This document shows positions 18,553 through 27,200 of a stretch of 64,000 bases of DNA, piece by piece. Numbering within the stretch: the stretch's first letter is position 1; each line of letters opens with the position of its first letter. Where the stretch lies: NCBI RefSeq assembly GCF_001514285.1, contig NZ_KQ949023.1:496001-560000 (forward strand), written 5' to 3'. The DNA is from Streptomyces sp. DSM 15324 (GTDB lineage: Bacteria; Actinomycetota; Actinomycetes; Streptomycetales; Streptomycetaceae). Both the position numbers and the translations under genes were made by a program. Below the pieces are notes generated by a model. The model made no database searches, was not told the DNA's origin, and saw only the letters and a program-made list of their open reading frames with translations.

Positions 18553-21500
18553 ATGCTCGAACCGACCGAACCCACCCAGGGTTCCGAAGAACAGAACAAC
18601 ACCCCCAGCGACACCCTGCCGCCGCGTCGTCGGCGCCGTGCCGCTTCCCGCCCGGCCGGCCCGCCGAGCGGCGCCGCCGAGGCCCCGGCCGAGATCACCG
18701 CGCCGGCCATACCGGCCGTGGAGACCGCCGAGCAGCTGGCGGACGAGGTCGACGAGACCGAAGAGGTCGCCGTGACCGGCGCGACCGAGGAGGCCGTGGC
18801 GGAGAAGGCCGAGGAGGCCGCTCCCGCGCCCCGTGCCCGGCGTCGGGCCACCCGTCGGGCGTCGGCGCCCGCCGGTGCCCCGGCCGAGGCGGCCGAGGCC
18901 GCCGCTGAGACGGTGGTGCCGGTGACCGCTGCCGCCGATGCCGCCGAGGTGACCGAAGCCGCCGAGGTGGAGGCCGTGGCGGAGAAGGCCGAGGAGGCCG
19001 CTCCCGCGCCGCGTTCCCGGCGTCGGGCCACCCGTCGGGCGTCGGCGCCCGCCGGTGCCCCGGCTGCTGCCGAGGCGGCCGAGGCGGAGCCCGCGACCGA
19101 GCCCGTGACCGAGGTCGAAGCCGAGGTCGCCGCTCCCGCCGAGGCCGAGGTCGAGGCCGAGGAGGCCGCTCCCGCGCCGCGTTCCCGGCGTCGGGCCACC
19201 CGTCGGGCGTCGGCGCCCGCCGGCGCTCCGGCCGAGACCGCGGCCGGCGAGGAGACGGTCAGCGAGGAGACGGTGCAGACGGAGCCCTCCGCGGCCGAGG
19301 AGCCCGCCGAGGCCGCGCCCGCCGTCCCGGAGGTCGCCGAAGAGGCTGCCCCCGCGCCCCGTGCCCGGCGTCGTGCCACCCGCCGGGCGACCGCGCCCGC
19401 CGGTGCCGCCGCCGAGAGCGAGGCCGAGCCGGCCGTGACCGCCACGCCCGCGCCCGCTGCCGAGGCCGCCGTGACCGAGCCCGCCGCCGTCGAGGCGACG
19501 GCCCCTGCCGCCGCCCAGGCCCCGGCCGTCGATGCCACCCCCCGTACCCCGGCCGTCGCCGAGGCGCCCGCCGACGAGGAGACCGGTACCCGACGGGCCC
19601 GTCGGCGCGTCGTGCGCCGGGCCGCCGGCGGCTTCTCCGAGCCCGCGCCCGTGCGCAACGGCGAGGGCGACGCACCGCGTCGGCCCGCGCGACCCGCGGT
19701 CGCCGTGTTCCAGGCGCCCGTGTTCGCCGAGCCGCAGTTCCAGACGCCGCAGCGCGCCGCCGCCGAGGCTGCCGCCGCGTCCGCCGAGGAGCCGGTCGAG
19801 GCCGAGGAGACCGAGGAACTGCCCACCGAGGAGGTTCCCGCCGAGGAGCAGGCCAGCTCGCGCCGTCGCCGTCGTCGCCGGGGTGCCGCCTTCGCGGAGG
19901 AGACCGAGGCCGCCGAGCCGACCGTGACCGCCACGCCCGCGCCCGTCGCCGAGGCGCCGGACGAGACCGAGCCCGAGGAGGCCGACGAGGCCGCCGAGGA
20001 CGGGGTCGAGGGCGACGAGGAGAGCGAGGAGACCGGTTCGCGCCGTCGCCGTCGCCGCGGTGGGCGTCGTCGCCGCCGGGGCGAGGCCGCCGACGGCGAG
20101 AGCGACGGCGTGGACGCCGAGTCCGACGAACTCGCCGCCGAGCAGGCCGCTCAGGACGCCGAGGACACGGCCGAGCAGACGGAAGAGGACGCCGAGGACG
20201 CCGAGGACGAGGCCGGCGGGTCCACCGCGGGCAGCCGTCGCCGGCGCCGCCGCCGTCGTCGCGCCGGAGACAGCGGCACCGACACCGAGCCGGGCGACGG
20301 CGACCCCGAGCGCACCGTCGTCAAGGTCCGGGAGCCGCGCAAGCCCGCCGAGCCGTCCGACGAAGTGCAGTCCATCAAGGGCTCCACGCGTCTGGAGGCC
20401 AAGAAGCAGCGCCGCCGCGAAGGCCGCGAGCAGGGCCGCCGACGCGTCCCGATCATCACCGAGGCCGAGTTCCTGGCCCGCCGCGAGGCCGTCGAGCGCG
20501 TGATGGTCGTCCGCCAGAGCGGCGAGCGCACCCAGATCGGCGTCCTGGAGGACGGCGTGCTCGTCGAGCACTACGTCAACAAGGAGCAGTCGACCTCGTA
20601 CGTCGGCAACGTCTACCTGGGTAAGGTCCAGAACGTCCTGCCGTCGATGGAGGCCGCCTTCATCGACATCGGCAAGGGCCGCAACGCCGTCCTGTACGCC
20701 GGTGAGGTCAACTTCGAGGCGCTCGGCATGGCCAACGGGCCGCGCCGTATCGAGTCCGCGCTGAAGTCCGGGCAGTCCGTCCTCGTCCAGGTGACCAAGG
20801 ACCCGATCGGGCACAAGGGCGCTCGGCTGACCAGCCAGGTCTCCCTCCCGGGCCGCTACCTCGTGTACGTCCCCGAGGGCTCGATGACCGGCATCAGCCG
20901 CAAGCTGCCCGACACCGAGCGGGCCCGGCTGAAGACGATCCTGAAGAAGATCGTCCCCGAGGACGCGGGCGTGATCGTGCGCACCGCCGCCGAGGGCGCG
21001 AGCGAGGACGAGCTGCGCCGTGACGTCGAGCGCCTCCAGTCGCAGTGGGAGGACATCCAGAAGAAGTCCAGGAACGGCGGCGGCTCGAACGCCCCGTCGC
21101 TGCTGTACGGCGAGCCGGACATGACCGTCCGGGTCGTCCGCGACATCTTCAACGAGGACTTCTCCAAGGTCGTCGTCAGCGGCGACGAAGCCTGGTCGAC
21201 CATCCACGGATACGTCTCGCACGTCGCGCCCGACCTGGCCGAGCGGCTGTCGAAGTGGACCTCCGAGGTCGACGTCTTCGCCACCTACCGGATCGACGAG
21301 CAGCTCGCCAAGGCGCTGGACCGCAAGGTCTGGCTGCCCAGCGGCGGTTCGCTGGTGATCGACCGGACCGAGGCGATGGTCGTCGTCGACGTCAACACCG
21401 GCAAGTTCACCGGTCAGGGCGGCAACCTCGAGGAGACGGTCACCAGGAACAACCTGGAGGCGGCCGAGGAGATCGTGCGCCAGCTGCGGCTGCGCGACCT

Positions 21501-22908
21501 CGGCGGCATCATCGTGATCGACTTCATCGACATGGTGCTGGAGTCCAACCGGGACCTGGTGCTGCGCCGACTGCTGGAGTGCCTGGGCCGCGACCGTACG
21601 AAGCACCAGGTCGCCGAGGTGACCTCGCTGGGCCTCGTGCAGATGACCCGCAAGCGGGTGGGCCAGGGTCTGCTGGAGTCCTTCTCCGAGACCTGCGTCC
21701 ACTGCAACGGCCGCGGTGTCATCGTCCACATGGAGCAGCCGACCTCCGTCGGTGGCGGCGGCAAGCGCAGGAAGCGCGGCCGGGGCGGCGACGCCCACGA
21801 GCACGAGGCCGTGGCCGTCGAGACCGCCGAGCCGCTGGTGGACGTCGAGGAGGAGACCGAGAGCGAGGCCGAGGTCGCCGCCGAGGTGGCCGAGCCGCTC
21901 GTGCTGACGCCCCCGGAGTTCGCCCCCGACGAGGAGCTGTACAGCAGCGTCGCCGAGGCGGAGGCCGCGGCCACGCGTGGGCGGGGCCGTCGCAGGACGA
22001 GCCGCCGGGCGTCCGCTCCGGCCGGTGCGCCGAGGGGTGCCGGGCGCCGGGGCCGTGGCGAGGTGTTCGCCGCGGAGGAGCCGGCCGAGCAGCTCGTCGA
22101 GGAGGCTCCCGTCCGGACGCCCGTCGAGGCGCCTGTCGAGACGCCCGTCGAGGAGCTCGCGGAGGTGCCCACCGCGCAGGACGTGACCGCCGAGGCGGAG
22201 GCCGCGCGTCCGGTGCGGCCGGCCGAGACGCTCGCCGCACAGGCCGAGCCGGTCGCGGTGGAGGACCCGGTCGTCGAGGCCCCCGTCGCCGAGACGCCCG
22301 CTGCCGAGGAGGCCGCGCCCAAGGGCCGTACCCGTCGTCGCGCCACCCGCAAGGTGTCCGCGCCGGCCGGTTCGCCCGCCGGGGCCGAGGCCGCCGTGGT
22401 GACGGTCGTCGAGCCCGCCGTGGAGGCCCCGGCCGCCGAGGCGGAGCCCGTCGTGGCCGAGCCGGTCGCCGAGGCCGAGCCGGTCGCCGAGAGCGCGGCC
22501 CCGGCCCGCCCGCGGCGCCGTGCCGTGCGCAAGGCCACCGCGCCGACCGCGCCCGAGGAGACGGCCGTCGTGGTCGTCCCGTCGGCCGCGGCGGAGGCCA
22601 CGGAGACCGAGGCCACGGACGAGCCCACGGAGGCCGAGCCCACGGAGACCCGGGCCCCCGAGGCTGAGGTCACCGAGGCTGAGGCCCCCGAGGCCGAGGG
22701 TGTCGTCGGTGAGGAGGCCGCTCCCGCCAAGAAGACGGCCGCCCGCAAGACGGCCAAGAAGGCCACGGCGAAGAAGGCCGCCACCAAGAAGACGGTGACG
22801 GCCAAGAAGACCGCGGCGAAGAAGACCGCGGCCAAGAAGACGACGGCCAAGAAGGCCGCCAAGGCGACGGTCGCGAAGAAGGCGGCTGCGCAGACGACCG
22901 AGGACTGA
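18553..22908 (+). CDS. rne: RNase E/G family endoribonuclease (RNase ES type)
   Basis: 1451 residues, longer than E. coli RNase E (1061) and similar to RNase ES of S. coelicolor. The catalytic core is central: an S1 RNA-binding domain at about 655-745 (YVGNVYLGKVQNVLPSMEAA), DNase I-like catalytic Asp946 (VVVDVNTGKF) and Asp990 (IVIDFIDM), and the Zn-link CVHC (Cys1048, Cys1051). These are spaced as in E. coli (303, 346, 404, 407). About 600 N-terminal and 330 C-terminal residues are Ala/Glu/Pro-rich arms with repeated basic blocks like RRRATRRASAPAGAP, ending in a Lys/Ala/Thr tail. The arms probably bind RNA and partners such as PNPase. ATG 18553 follows a GGGAG site. Confidence 0.95.
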   Translation: MLEPTEPTQGSEEQNNTPSDTLPPRRRRRAASRPAGPPSGAAEAPAEITAPAIPAVETAEQLADEVDETEEVAVTGATEEAVAEKAEEAAPAPRARRRATRRASAPAGAPAEAAEAAAETVVPVTAAADAAEVTEAAEVEAVAEKAEEAAPAPRSRRRATRRASAPAGAPAAAEAAEAEPATEPVTEVEAEVAAPAEAEVEAEEAAPAPRSRRRATRRASAPAGAPAETAAGEETVSEETVQTEPSAAEEPAEAAPAVPEVAEEAAPAPRARRRATRRATAPAGAAAESEAEPAVTATPAPAAEAAVTEPAAVEATAPAAAQAPAVDATPRTPAVAEAPADEETGTRRARRRVVRRAAGGFSEPAPVRNGEGDAPRRPARPAVAVFQAPVFAEPQFQTPQRAAAEAAAASAEEPVEAEETEELPTEEVPAEEQASSRRRRRRRGAAFAEETEAAEPTVTATPAPVAEAPDETEPEEADEAAEDGVEGDEESEETGSRRRRRRGGRRRRRGEAADGESDGVDAESDELAAEQAAQDAEDTAEQTEEDAEDAEDEAGGSTAGSRRRRRRRRRAGDSGTDTEPGDGDPERTVVKVREPRKPAEPSDEVQSIKGSTRLEAKKQRRREGREQGRRRVPIITEAEFLARREAVERVMVVRQSGERTQIGVLEDGVLVEHYVNKEQSTSYVGNVYLGKVQNVLPSMEAAFIDIGKGRNAVLYAGEVNFEALGMANGPRRIESALKSGQSVLVQVTKDPIGHKGARLTSQVSLPGRYLVYVPEGSMTGISRKLPDTERARLKTILKKIVPEDAGVIVRTAAEGASEDELRRDVERLQSQWEDIQKKSRNGGGSNAPSLLYGEPDMTVRVVRDIFNEDFSKVVVSGDEAWSTIHGYVSHVAPDLAERLSKWTSEVDVFATYRIDEQLAKALDRKVWLPSGGSLVIDRTEAMVVVDVNTGKFTGQGGNLEETVTRNNLEAAEEIVRQLRLRDLGGIIVIDFIDMVLESNRDLVLRRLLECLGRDRTKHQVAEVTSLGLVQMTRKRVGQGLLESFSETCVHCNGRGVIVHMEQPTSVGGGGKRRKRGRGGDAHEHEAVAVETAEPLVDVEEETESEAEVAAEVAEPLVLTPPEFAPDEELYSSVAEAEAAATRGRGRRRTSRRASAPAGAPRGAGRRGRGEVFAAEEPAEQLVEEAPVRTPVEAPVETPVEELAEVPTAQDVTAEAEAARPVRPAETLAAQAEPVAVEDPVVEAPVAETPAAEEAAPKGRTRRRATRKVSAPAGSPAGAEAAVVTVVEPAVEAPAAEAEPVVAEPVAEAEPVAESAAPARPRRRAVRKATAPTAPEETAVVVVPSAAAEATETEATDEPTEAEPTETRAPEAEVTEAEAPEAEGVVGEEAAPAKKTAARKTAKKATAKKAATKKTVTAKKTAAKKTAAKKTTAKKAAKATVAKKAAAQTTED

Positions 22909-22934
22909 CCCCCTCACCTGCGGTGCGACACGAC

Positions 22935-22964
22935 GCGGGCGTCCGGCTCTCACCGGGCGCCCGC
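22935..22964 (+). terminator. Hairpin terminator after rne
   Basis: A 12-bp stem (GCGGGCGTCCGG / CCGGGCGCCCGC, one G-U pair) with a 6-base loop lies 26 bases after the stop. It is a strong hairpin without a U-tract and marks the end of the core-genome block on this side of the accessory island. Confidence 0.7.
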
Positions 22965-23368
22965 GCCGTCGTCCGTACGCCCCTCGGCCCCTCACCTCGT
23001 GTCGCACTGTGTTCACCGGAGAGTTACGCTGTGTCTTGCTTGTGATCGAGGGCACCCGGGGTGGTGGTTTCTCTGTGGTAACACTCGGGAAAATCGCCGT
23101 CCGCGTGCTGGTAACGTGCAGTCTGGTCCCGGTGGCCAAAGACATGCACACCGTGACCACAGCCGATGAGCACACCCGGTCCCGCACCGGGTACGGCTGA
23201 CTTCCCGCAAGGAACCCTCGGGGGGCGGGGTCCTGTGTACAAGCCGTCCATCCGCCCACAGGCGGCCATGGACAACCAGGGATGCGGCCGTGCTGAGCAT
23301 CGACATGGCCCTTCCCGACCGCATGACGTGGTGCGCCTTCGAGGTCGCCGTAGAGGAGGGGTACGTCG
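22965..23368 (+). promoter_or_regulatory. Promoter region of the polysaccharide + operon
   Basis: About 400 bases without a supported gene; a 62-codon frame at 23009 has poor codon bias. The stretch 23030-23120 is locally less GC-rich. GGGAAA at 23087-23092 and GTAACG at 23111-23116 are 18 bases apart, resembling the GGGAAT-N18-GTT layout of some ECF sigma promoters such as SigR, with mismatches. The operon's first gene has a strong GAGGAGGGG ribosome site at about 23352-23360. Confidence 0.35.
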
Positions 23369-24484
23369 ATGACCGACGCCCATGAGTTCATACCGGCCGC
23401 CAAACCCGTGATCGACGAGGACGAGATCGAGGCGGCGGTGCGCGTGCTGCGCAGCGGCCGGGTCGTCCAGGGTCCGGAGGTGGCCGCCTTCGAGGAGGAG
23501 TTCTCGGAGCTGGTAGACGGGCGTCACTGCGTCGCCGTCAACTCCGGCACCTCCGCCCTCCACCTGGCGCTGATGGCCCTCGGCCTCGGCCCGGGCGACG
23601 AGGTGATCGTGCCCTCGTTCTCCTTCGCGGCCTCCGCCAACGTGGTGCGGCTCGTCGGGGCCGACGTGGTCTTCGCCGACATCGACGCCGACACCTTCTG
23701 TCTCGACCCCGCCGCGGTCGAGGCGGCCATCACCCCGCGCACCGCCGCGATCATGCCGGTCCACCTCTACGGCCACCCCGCCGCGATGGACAGGATCATG
23801 GCGATCGCCGCGCAGCACGGCCTCGCCGTCGTCGAGGACGCCTGCCAGGCGCACGCCGCCGCCCTGAACGGCACCCCCGTCGGTGCCTTCGGCGCCGCGG
23901 GCACCTTCAGCTTCTACCCGACGAAGAACATGCACAGCCTCGAGGGCGGCATGATCTCCACCGGTGACGCCGAGGTCGCCCGCACCCTGCGCCTGCTGCG
24001 CAACCAGGGCATGGAGCAGCGCTACGCCAACGAGATCGTCGGCGCCAACGTCCGTATGACGGACGTCTCGGCCGCGATCGGCCGTGTCCAGCGCGGCAAG
24101 CTCGACGGCTGGACCGAGCAGCGCATCGCCAACGCCGCGTACCTCACCGAGCACATCAGCGCGCCGAACGTGGTCGCGCCGAAGGTCGCCGAGGGCGCCC
24201 GGCACATCTACCACCAGTACACCGTCCGCGTCCAGGGCGACCGCGATGCCTTCATGACCGGGCTGACCGAGGCCGGCATCGGCAACGCCGTGTACTACCC
24301 GACCCCCATCCACCGGCTGAAGCCGTACTGGGAGCCGGACCAGAAGGCCGGCCGCACCTGGGACCTGCCCGAGACGGAGCGCGCCGCCGCCGAGGTCGTG
24401 TCGCTGCCCGTGCACCCCTCGCTGTCCACGAACGACCTCGAGCGGATCGTCGCCGCCGTGAACACGCTGGGGGAGCAGCTGTGA
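23369..24484 (+). CDS. DegT/DnrJ/EryC1/StrS aminotransferase, WbpE-type
   Basis: 371 residues, a PLP-dependent sugar aminotransferase. The PLP lysine is Lys186 in FYPTKNMHSLEGGM; HLYGHPAAMDRI and VEDACQAHAA are typical of the VioA/WbpE group. Family members transaminate a keto-sugar nucleotide. With the WbpB-type dehydrogenase immediately downstream (GTGA overlap), the best fit is the WbpE step: conversion of UDP-3-oxo-GlcNAcA to UDP-GlcNAc3NA using glutamate. It could instead act on another 3- or 4-keto sugar. The ATG at 23369 follows GAGGAGGGG and it is first in the operon. Confidence 0.88.
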   Translation: MTDAHEFIPAAKPVIDEDEIEAAVRVLRSGRVVQGPEVAAFEEEFSELVDGRHCVAVNSGTSALHLALMALGLGPGDEVIVPSFSFAASANVVRLVGADVVFADIDADTFCLDPAAVEAAITPRTAAIMPVHLYGHPAAMDRIMAIAAQHGLAVVEDACQAHAAALNGTPVGAFGAAGTFSFYPTKNMHSLEGGMISTGDAEVARTLRLLRNQGMEQRYANEIVGANVRMTDVSAAIGRVQRGKLDGWTEQRIANAAYLTEHISAPNVVAPKVAEGARHIYHQYTVRVQGDRDAFMTGLTEAGIGNAVYYPTPIHRLKPYWEPDQKAGRTWDLPETERAAAEVVSLPVHPSLSTNDLERIVAAVNTLGEQL

Positions 24485-25506
24485 GCAACGGGAAGCCGCT
24501 GCGCGCGGGACTCGTCGGCCTCGGTTCCATGGGCCGCCACCACGCCCGCGTGCTGGCCGGACTGGAGGGCGTCGACCTGGTCGGCGTCGTCGACCCGATG
24601 GGCGACAAGTTCGGCGCCGCCCAGGGGACGCCGGTCCTGGACACGGTCGAGGAGCTCATCGCCCTCGGGGTCGACTACGCGGTCGTGGCCTGCCCCACCC
24701 ACCTGCACGAGCAGGTCGGTCTGGCGCTCGCCGAGGCCGGGGTGTGCGCGCTCATCGAGAAGCCCGTCGCGGAGACCGTGGAGGGTGCCCGCCGCCTCGT
24801 CGAGGCGTTCGAGTCCCGCTCCCTGGTCGCCGGTGTCGGCCACATCGAGCGCTGCAACCCGGCGCTGCGCTCGCTGCGCGCCCGCCTGGAGGCCGGCGAG
24901 CTCGGTGACGTCTACCAGGTCGTGACCCGCCGCCAGGGCCCGTTCCCGCACCGCATCGCGGACGTCGGCGTGGTCAAGGACCTCGCCACCCACGACATCG
25001 ACCTGACCGGCTGGGTGACCGGACGCGAGTACGTGTCCATCGCCGCCCACACCGTCTCCAAGAGCGGCCGTGTGCACGAGGACATGGTCTCCGCGGTGGG
25101 CCGCCTCGACGACGGCACCATGGTGAACCACCTGGTGAACTGGCTCAGCCCGCTCAAGGAGCGCTTCACCTCGGTGACCGGGGAGCGCGGCTGCTTCATC
25201 GCCGACACCCTCACCGCCGACCTGACCTTCCACTCCAACGCCGCGGTCACCACCGAGTGGGAGGCCCTCCAGGCCTTCCGCGGGGTGTCCGAGGGCGACA
25301 TGATCCGGTACGCCATACCCAAGCGGGAGCCGCTGCTCGTCGAGCACGAGCTGTTCCGGGACGCGGTGCTGGGCAAGGAGGCCGACATCTGCACGCTGCG
25401 CCAGGGCATGCGTACGGTCGAGGTGGCGGCGGCCGTGCTCGAGTCGGCCACACAGAACCGCAGCGTCTCCCTGCAGGTGAAGGACCTGGCAACTCATGGT
25501 AGTTGA
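24481..25506 (+). CDS. Gfo/Idh/MocA oxidoreductase, WbpB/WlbA-type
   Basis: 341 residues with a Rossmann N-terminus (GLVGLGSMGRHHARVLAGL), the EKPVAETV motif of the Gfo/Idh/MocA family, and DVGVVKDLATHDIDL, which holds the catalytic Asp/His region. WbpB and WlbA oxidise C3 of UDP-GlcNAcA with NAD+, and the product is immediately used by WbpE. Overlap of GTG 24481 with the WbpE-type stop (GTGA) supports that pairing. A different sugar dehydrogenase role cannot be excluded from sequence alone. Confidence 0.85.
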   Translation: MSNGKPLRAGLVGLGSMGRHHARVLAGLEGVDLVGVVDPMGDKFGAAQGTPVLDTVEELIALGVDYAVVACPTHLHEQVGLALAEAGVCALIEKPVAETVEGARRLVEAFESRSLVAGVGHIERCNPALRSLRARLEAGELGDVYQVVTRRQGPFPHRIADVGVVKDLATHDIDLTGWVTGREYVSIAAHTVSKSGRVHEDMVSAVGRLDDGTMVNHLVNWLSPLKERFTSVTGERGCFIADTLTADLTFHSNAAVTTEWEALQAFRGVSEGDMIRYAIPKREPLLVEHELFRDAVLGKEADICTLRQGMRTVEVAAAVLESATQNRSVSLQVKDLATHGS

Positions 25507-25538
25507 GCATCGCACAACGGGGGAAGTGGAGCAGGGGA

Positions 25539-27191
25539 ATGAGCGCTGCGCCTGAGGTCACCGTGGTCGTCGCGGTGTACAACACGATGCCTTACCTGAC
25601 CGAGTGTCTGAATTCCCTGGTCGGGCAGAGCATCGGCCGGGAGCGCCTGGAGATCGTCGCCGTGGACGACGGCTCCACGGACGACAGCGGCGCCGAACTC
25701 GACCGGTTCGCGGCGCTGTACCCGGACACCGTCAAGGTGATCCACCAGTCGAACTCCGGCGGCCCGGCCGCGCCCAGCAACCGCGCGCTGGACGTCGCCA
25801 CCGGCCGGTACGTGTACTTCATCGGCTCCGACGACTACCTCGGCGAAGAGGCGCTGGAGCGCATGGTGAAGTGCGCCGACGACAACGACTCGGACGTCGT
25901 CGTCGGCAAGATGGTCGGCACCAACGGCCGGTACGTGCACCAGGCGCTGTACAAGGAGAACGCCGCGGACGTCAGCCTGTACGACTCCGCGCTGCCGTTC
26001 ACCCTGGCGAACACCAAGCTGTTCCGGCGGGACATGGTGGAGAAGTACCACCTGCGCTTCCCCGAGCACCTGCCCGTGGGCAGCGACCAGCCGTTCACCA
26101 TCGAGGCGTGCGTGCGCGCCCGGAAGATCTCGGTGGTGGCCGACTACACCTGCTACTACGCGGTCAAGCGCGGCGACGCCAGCAACATCACCTACCGCGC
26201 CGACCATCTGGCGCGGCTGCGGGCGGCGGCCGAGATCATGGACTTCACGGCCGGGCTGATCGAGGCGGGTCCGGGCCGGGACGCCGTGCTGCGCCGGCAC
26301 TTCACCTGGGAGCTGGCCAAGCTCGTCCAGGACGACTTCCCGTCCCTGGACCGGGAGTTGCAGCGGCAGATCTGCACGGGCATCGGCCGGCTGGCGGACG
26401 TGTACTTCACCGACGGCCTCCGTGACGCCATGGACGTCAAGCGCCGGGTGCGGATCGCGCTGGCGCAGGCCGTGGCCATCGACGACCTCGCCGAGGCGAT
26501 CTCCTCGGAGGCGGAGCACGGGGCGCCCCCGTTCGTGGTGGAGGGCGAGCGCGCCTACGCCCGCTACCCGGGCTTCCGTGACCCCCGCATCGGGGTGTCC
26601 GACCGGGTCTACGAACTGGTCGGGGAGGCCGTACCGGGCCGCCTCGCCAAGGGCACCGTGCTGCTGGACTCCGCCTGGGAGCAGCAGGGCGAGAAGCTCG
26701 CCTACACGGCGTCCGTTCAGGTGCCGGTCCTCGGTGACGTGGAGGGGGCCGGCTTGGCGTTGCGCCTGGTCAAGGGTGCGATGCCCAAGTCGGCGGACAA
26801 GCCGGGCGCGCGCCGGCTGAAGCCCGGGCACGAGCTCGGGCCCGTGGTGGGCGAGATGAGGGTGGAGCCGGCCGTGCACGGCACCGCCGCCACCGTGCTG
26901 CACGCCCGTGTCCCGCTGGAGCCGGCCACCGGCAAGTGGGGCGTGCGGGTGTACGTCGACGTGGCCGGTTCGACGTACGAGATCCCCGTGAGCGGCAAGG
27001 GTCTGCCCATGCCGCTGGCCCGCAAGTGGGGCAGGGACGACGACCCGTACCGGGCGTCGGCACTGGTCAACCCCAAGGGACGCGTGGTGGTCGACACGGC
27101 CCAGATGTACCCCCCGAAGAGGACTGTGGTCCGGCGGGCGCTGGGGGGCCTTGTCCGGAAACTGAAGTCCCGTTCCAAAAGGAAGAAGTAG
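25539..27191 (+). CDS. GT2-family glycosyltransferase with C-terminal extension
   Basis: 550 residues from the ATG at 25539, chosen for the GGAG site at 25528-25531 over the in-frame TTG at 25503. The GT-A fold covers about residues 1-230: VTVVVAVYNTMPYL, VDDGSTDDSG, a Gly/Pro-rich acceptor loop SNSGGPAAPSNRAL, the DXD-like GSDDYLGEEAL and the ED-like GSDQPFTIEA. The remaining 300 residues hold a beta-rich domain seen with other actinobacterial teichoic-acid or capsule transferases, ending in a basic tail (RKLKSRSKRKK) that may touch the membrane. It likely adds a sugar to a lipid-linked wall or capsule polymer; donor and acceptor are unknown. Confidence 0.85.
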   Translation: MSAAPEVTVVVAVYNTMPYLTECLNSLVGQSIGRERLEIVAVDDGSTDDSGAELDRFAALYPDTVKVIHQSNSGGPAAPSNRALDVATGRYVYFIGSDDYLGEEALERMVKCADDNDSDVVVGKMVGTNGRYVHQALYKENAADVSLYDSALPFTLANTKLFRRDMVEKYHLRFPEHLPVGSDQPFTIEACVRARKISVVADYTCYYAVKRGDASNITYRADHLARLRAAAEIMDFTAGLIEAGPGRDAVLRRHFTWELAKLVQDDFPSLDRELQRQICTGIGRLADVYFTDGLRDAMDVKRRVRIALAQAVAIDDLAEAISSEAEHGAPPFVVEGERAYARYPGFRDPRIGVSDRVYELVGEAVPGRLAKGTVLLDSAWEQQGEKLAYTASVQVPVLGDVEGAGLALRLVKGAMPKSADKPGARRLKPGHELGPVVGEMRVEPAVHGTAATVLHARVPLEPATGKWGVRVYVDVAGSTYEIPVSGKGLPMPLARKWGRDDDPYRASALVNPKGRVVVDTAQMYPPKRTVVRRALGGLVRKLKSRSKRKK

Positions 27192-27200
27192 CGACCCTCC

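Noticed and set aside
18811..19420. Regular repeats in rne as a CRISPR array
   Set aside because: Repeats are in frame, coding, of unequal spacing, and inside an intact protein.
23009..23200. 62-codon frame before the polysaccharide operon
   Set aside because: No coding bias and no recognisable ribosome site.
17341..23403. 2020-codon open frame on the minus strand
   Set aside because: It is the mirror of RNase E/G and neighbours. High GC keeps antisense frames open; its Gly/Leu/Arg-rich translation has no domains.
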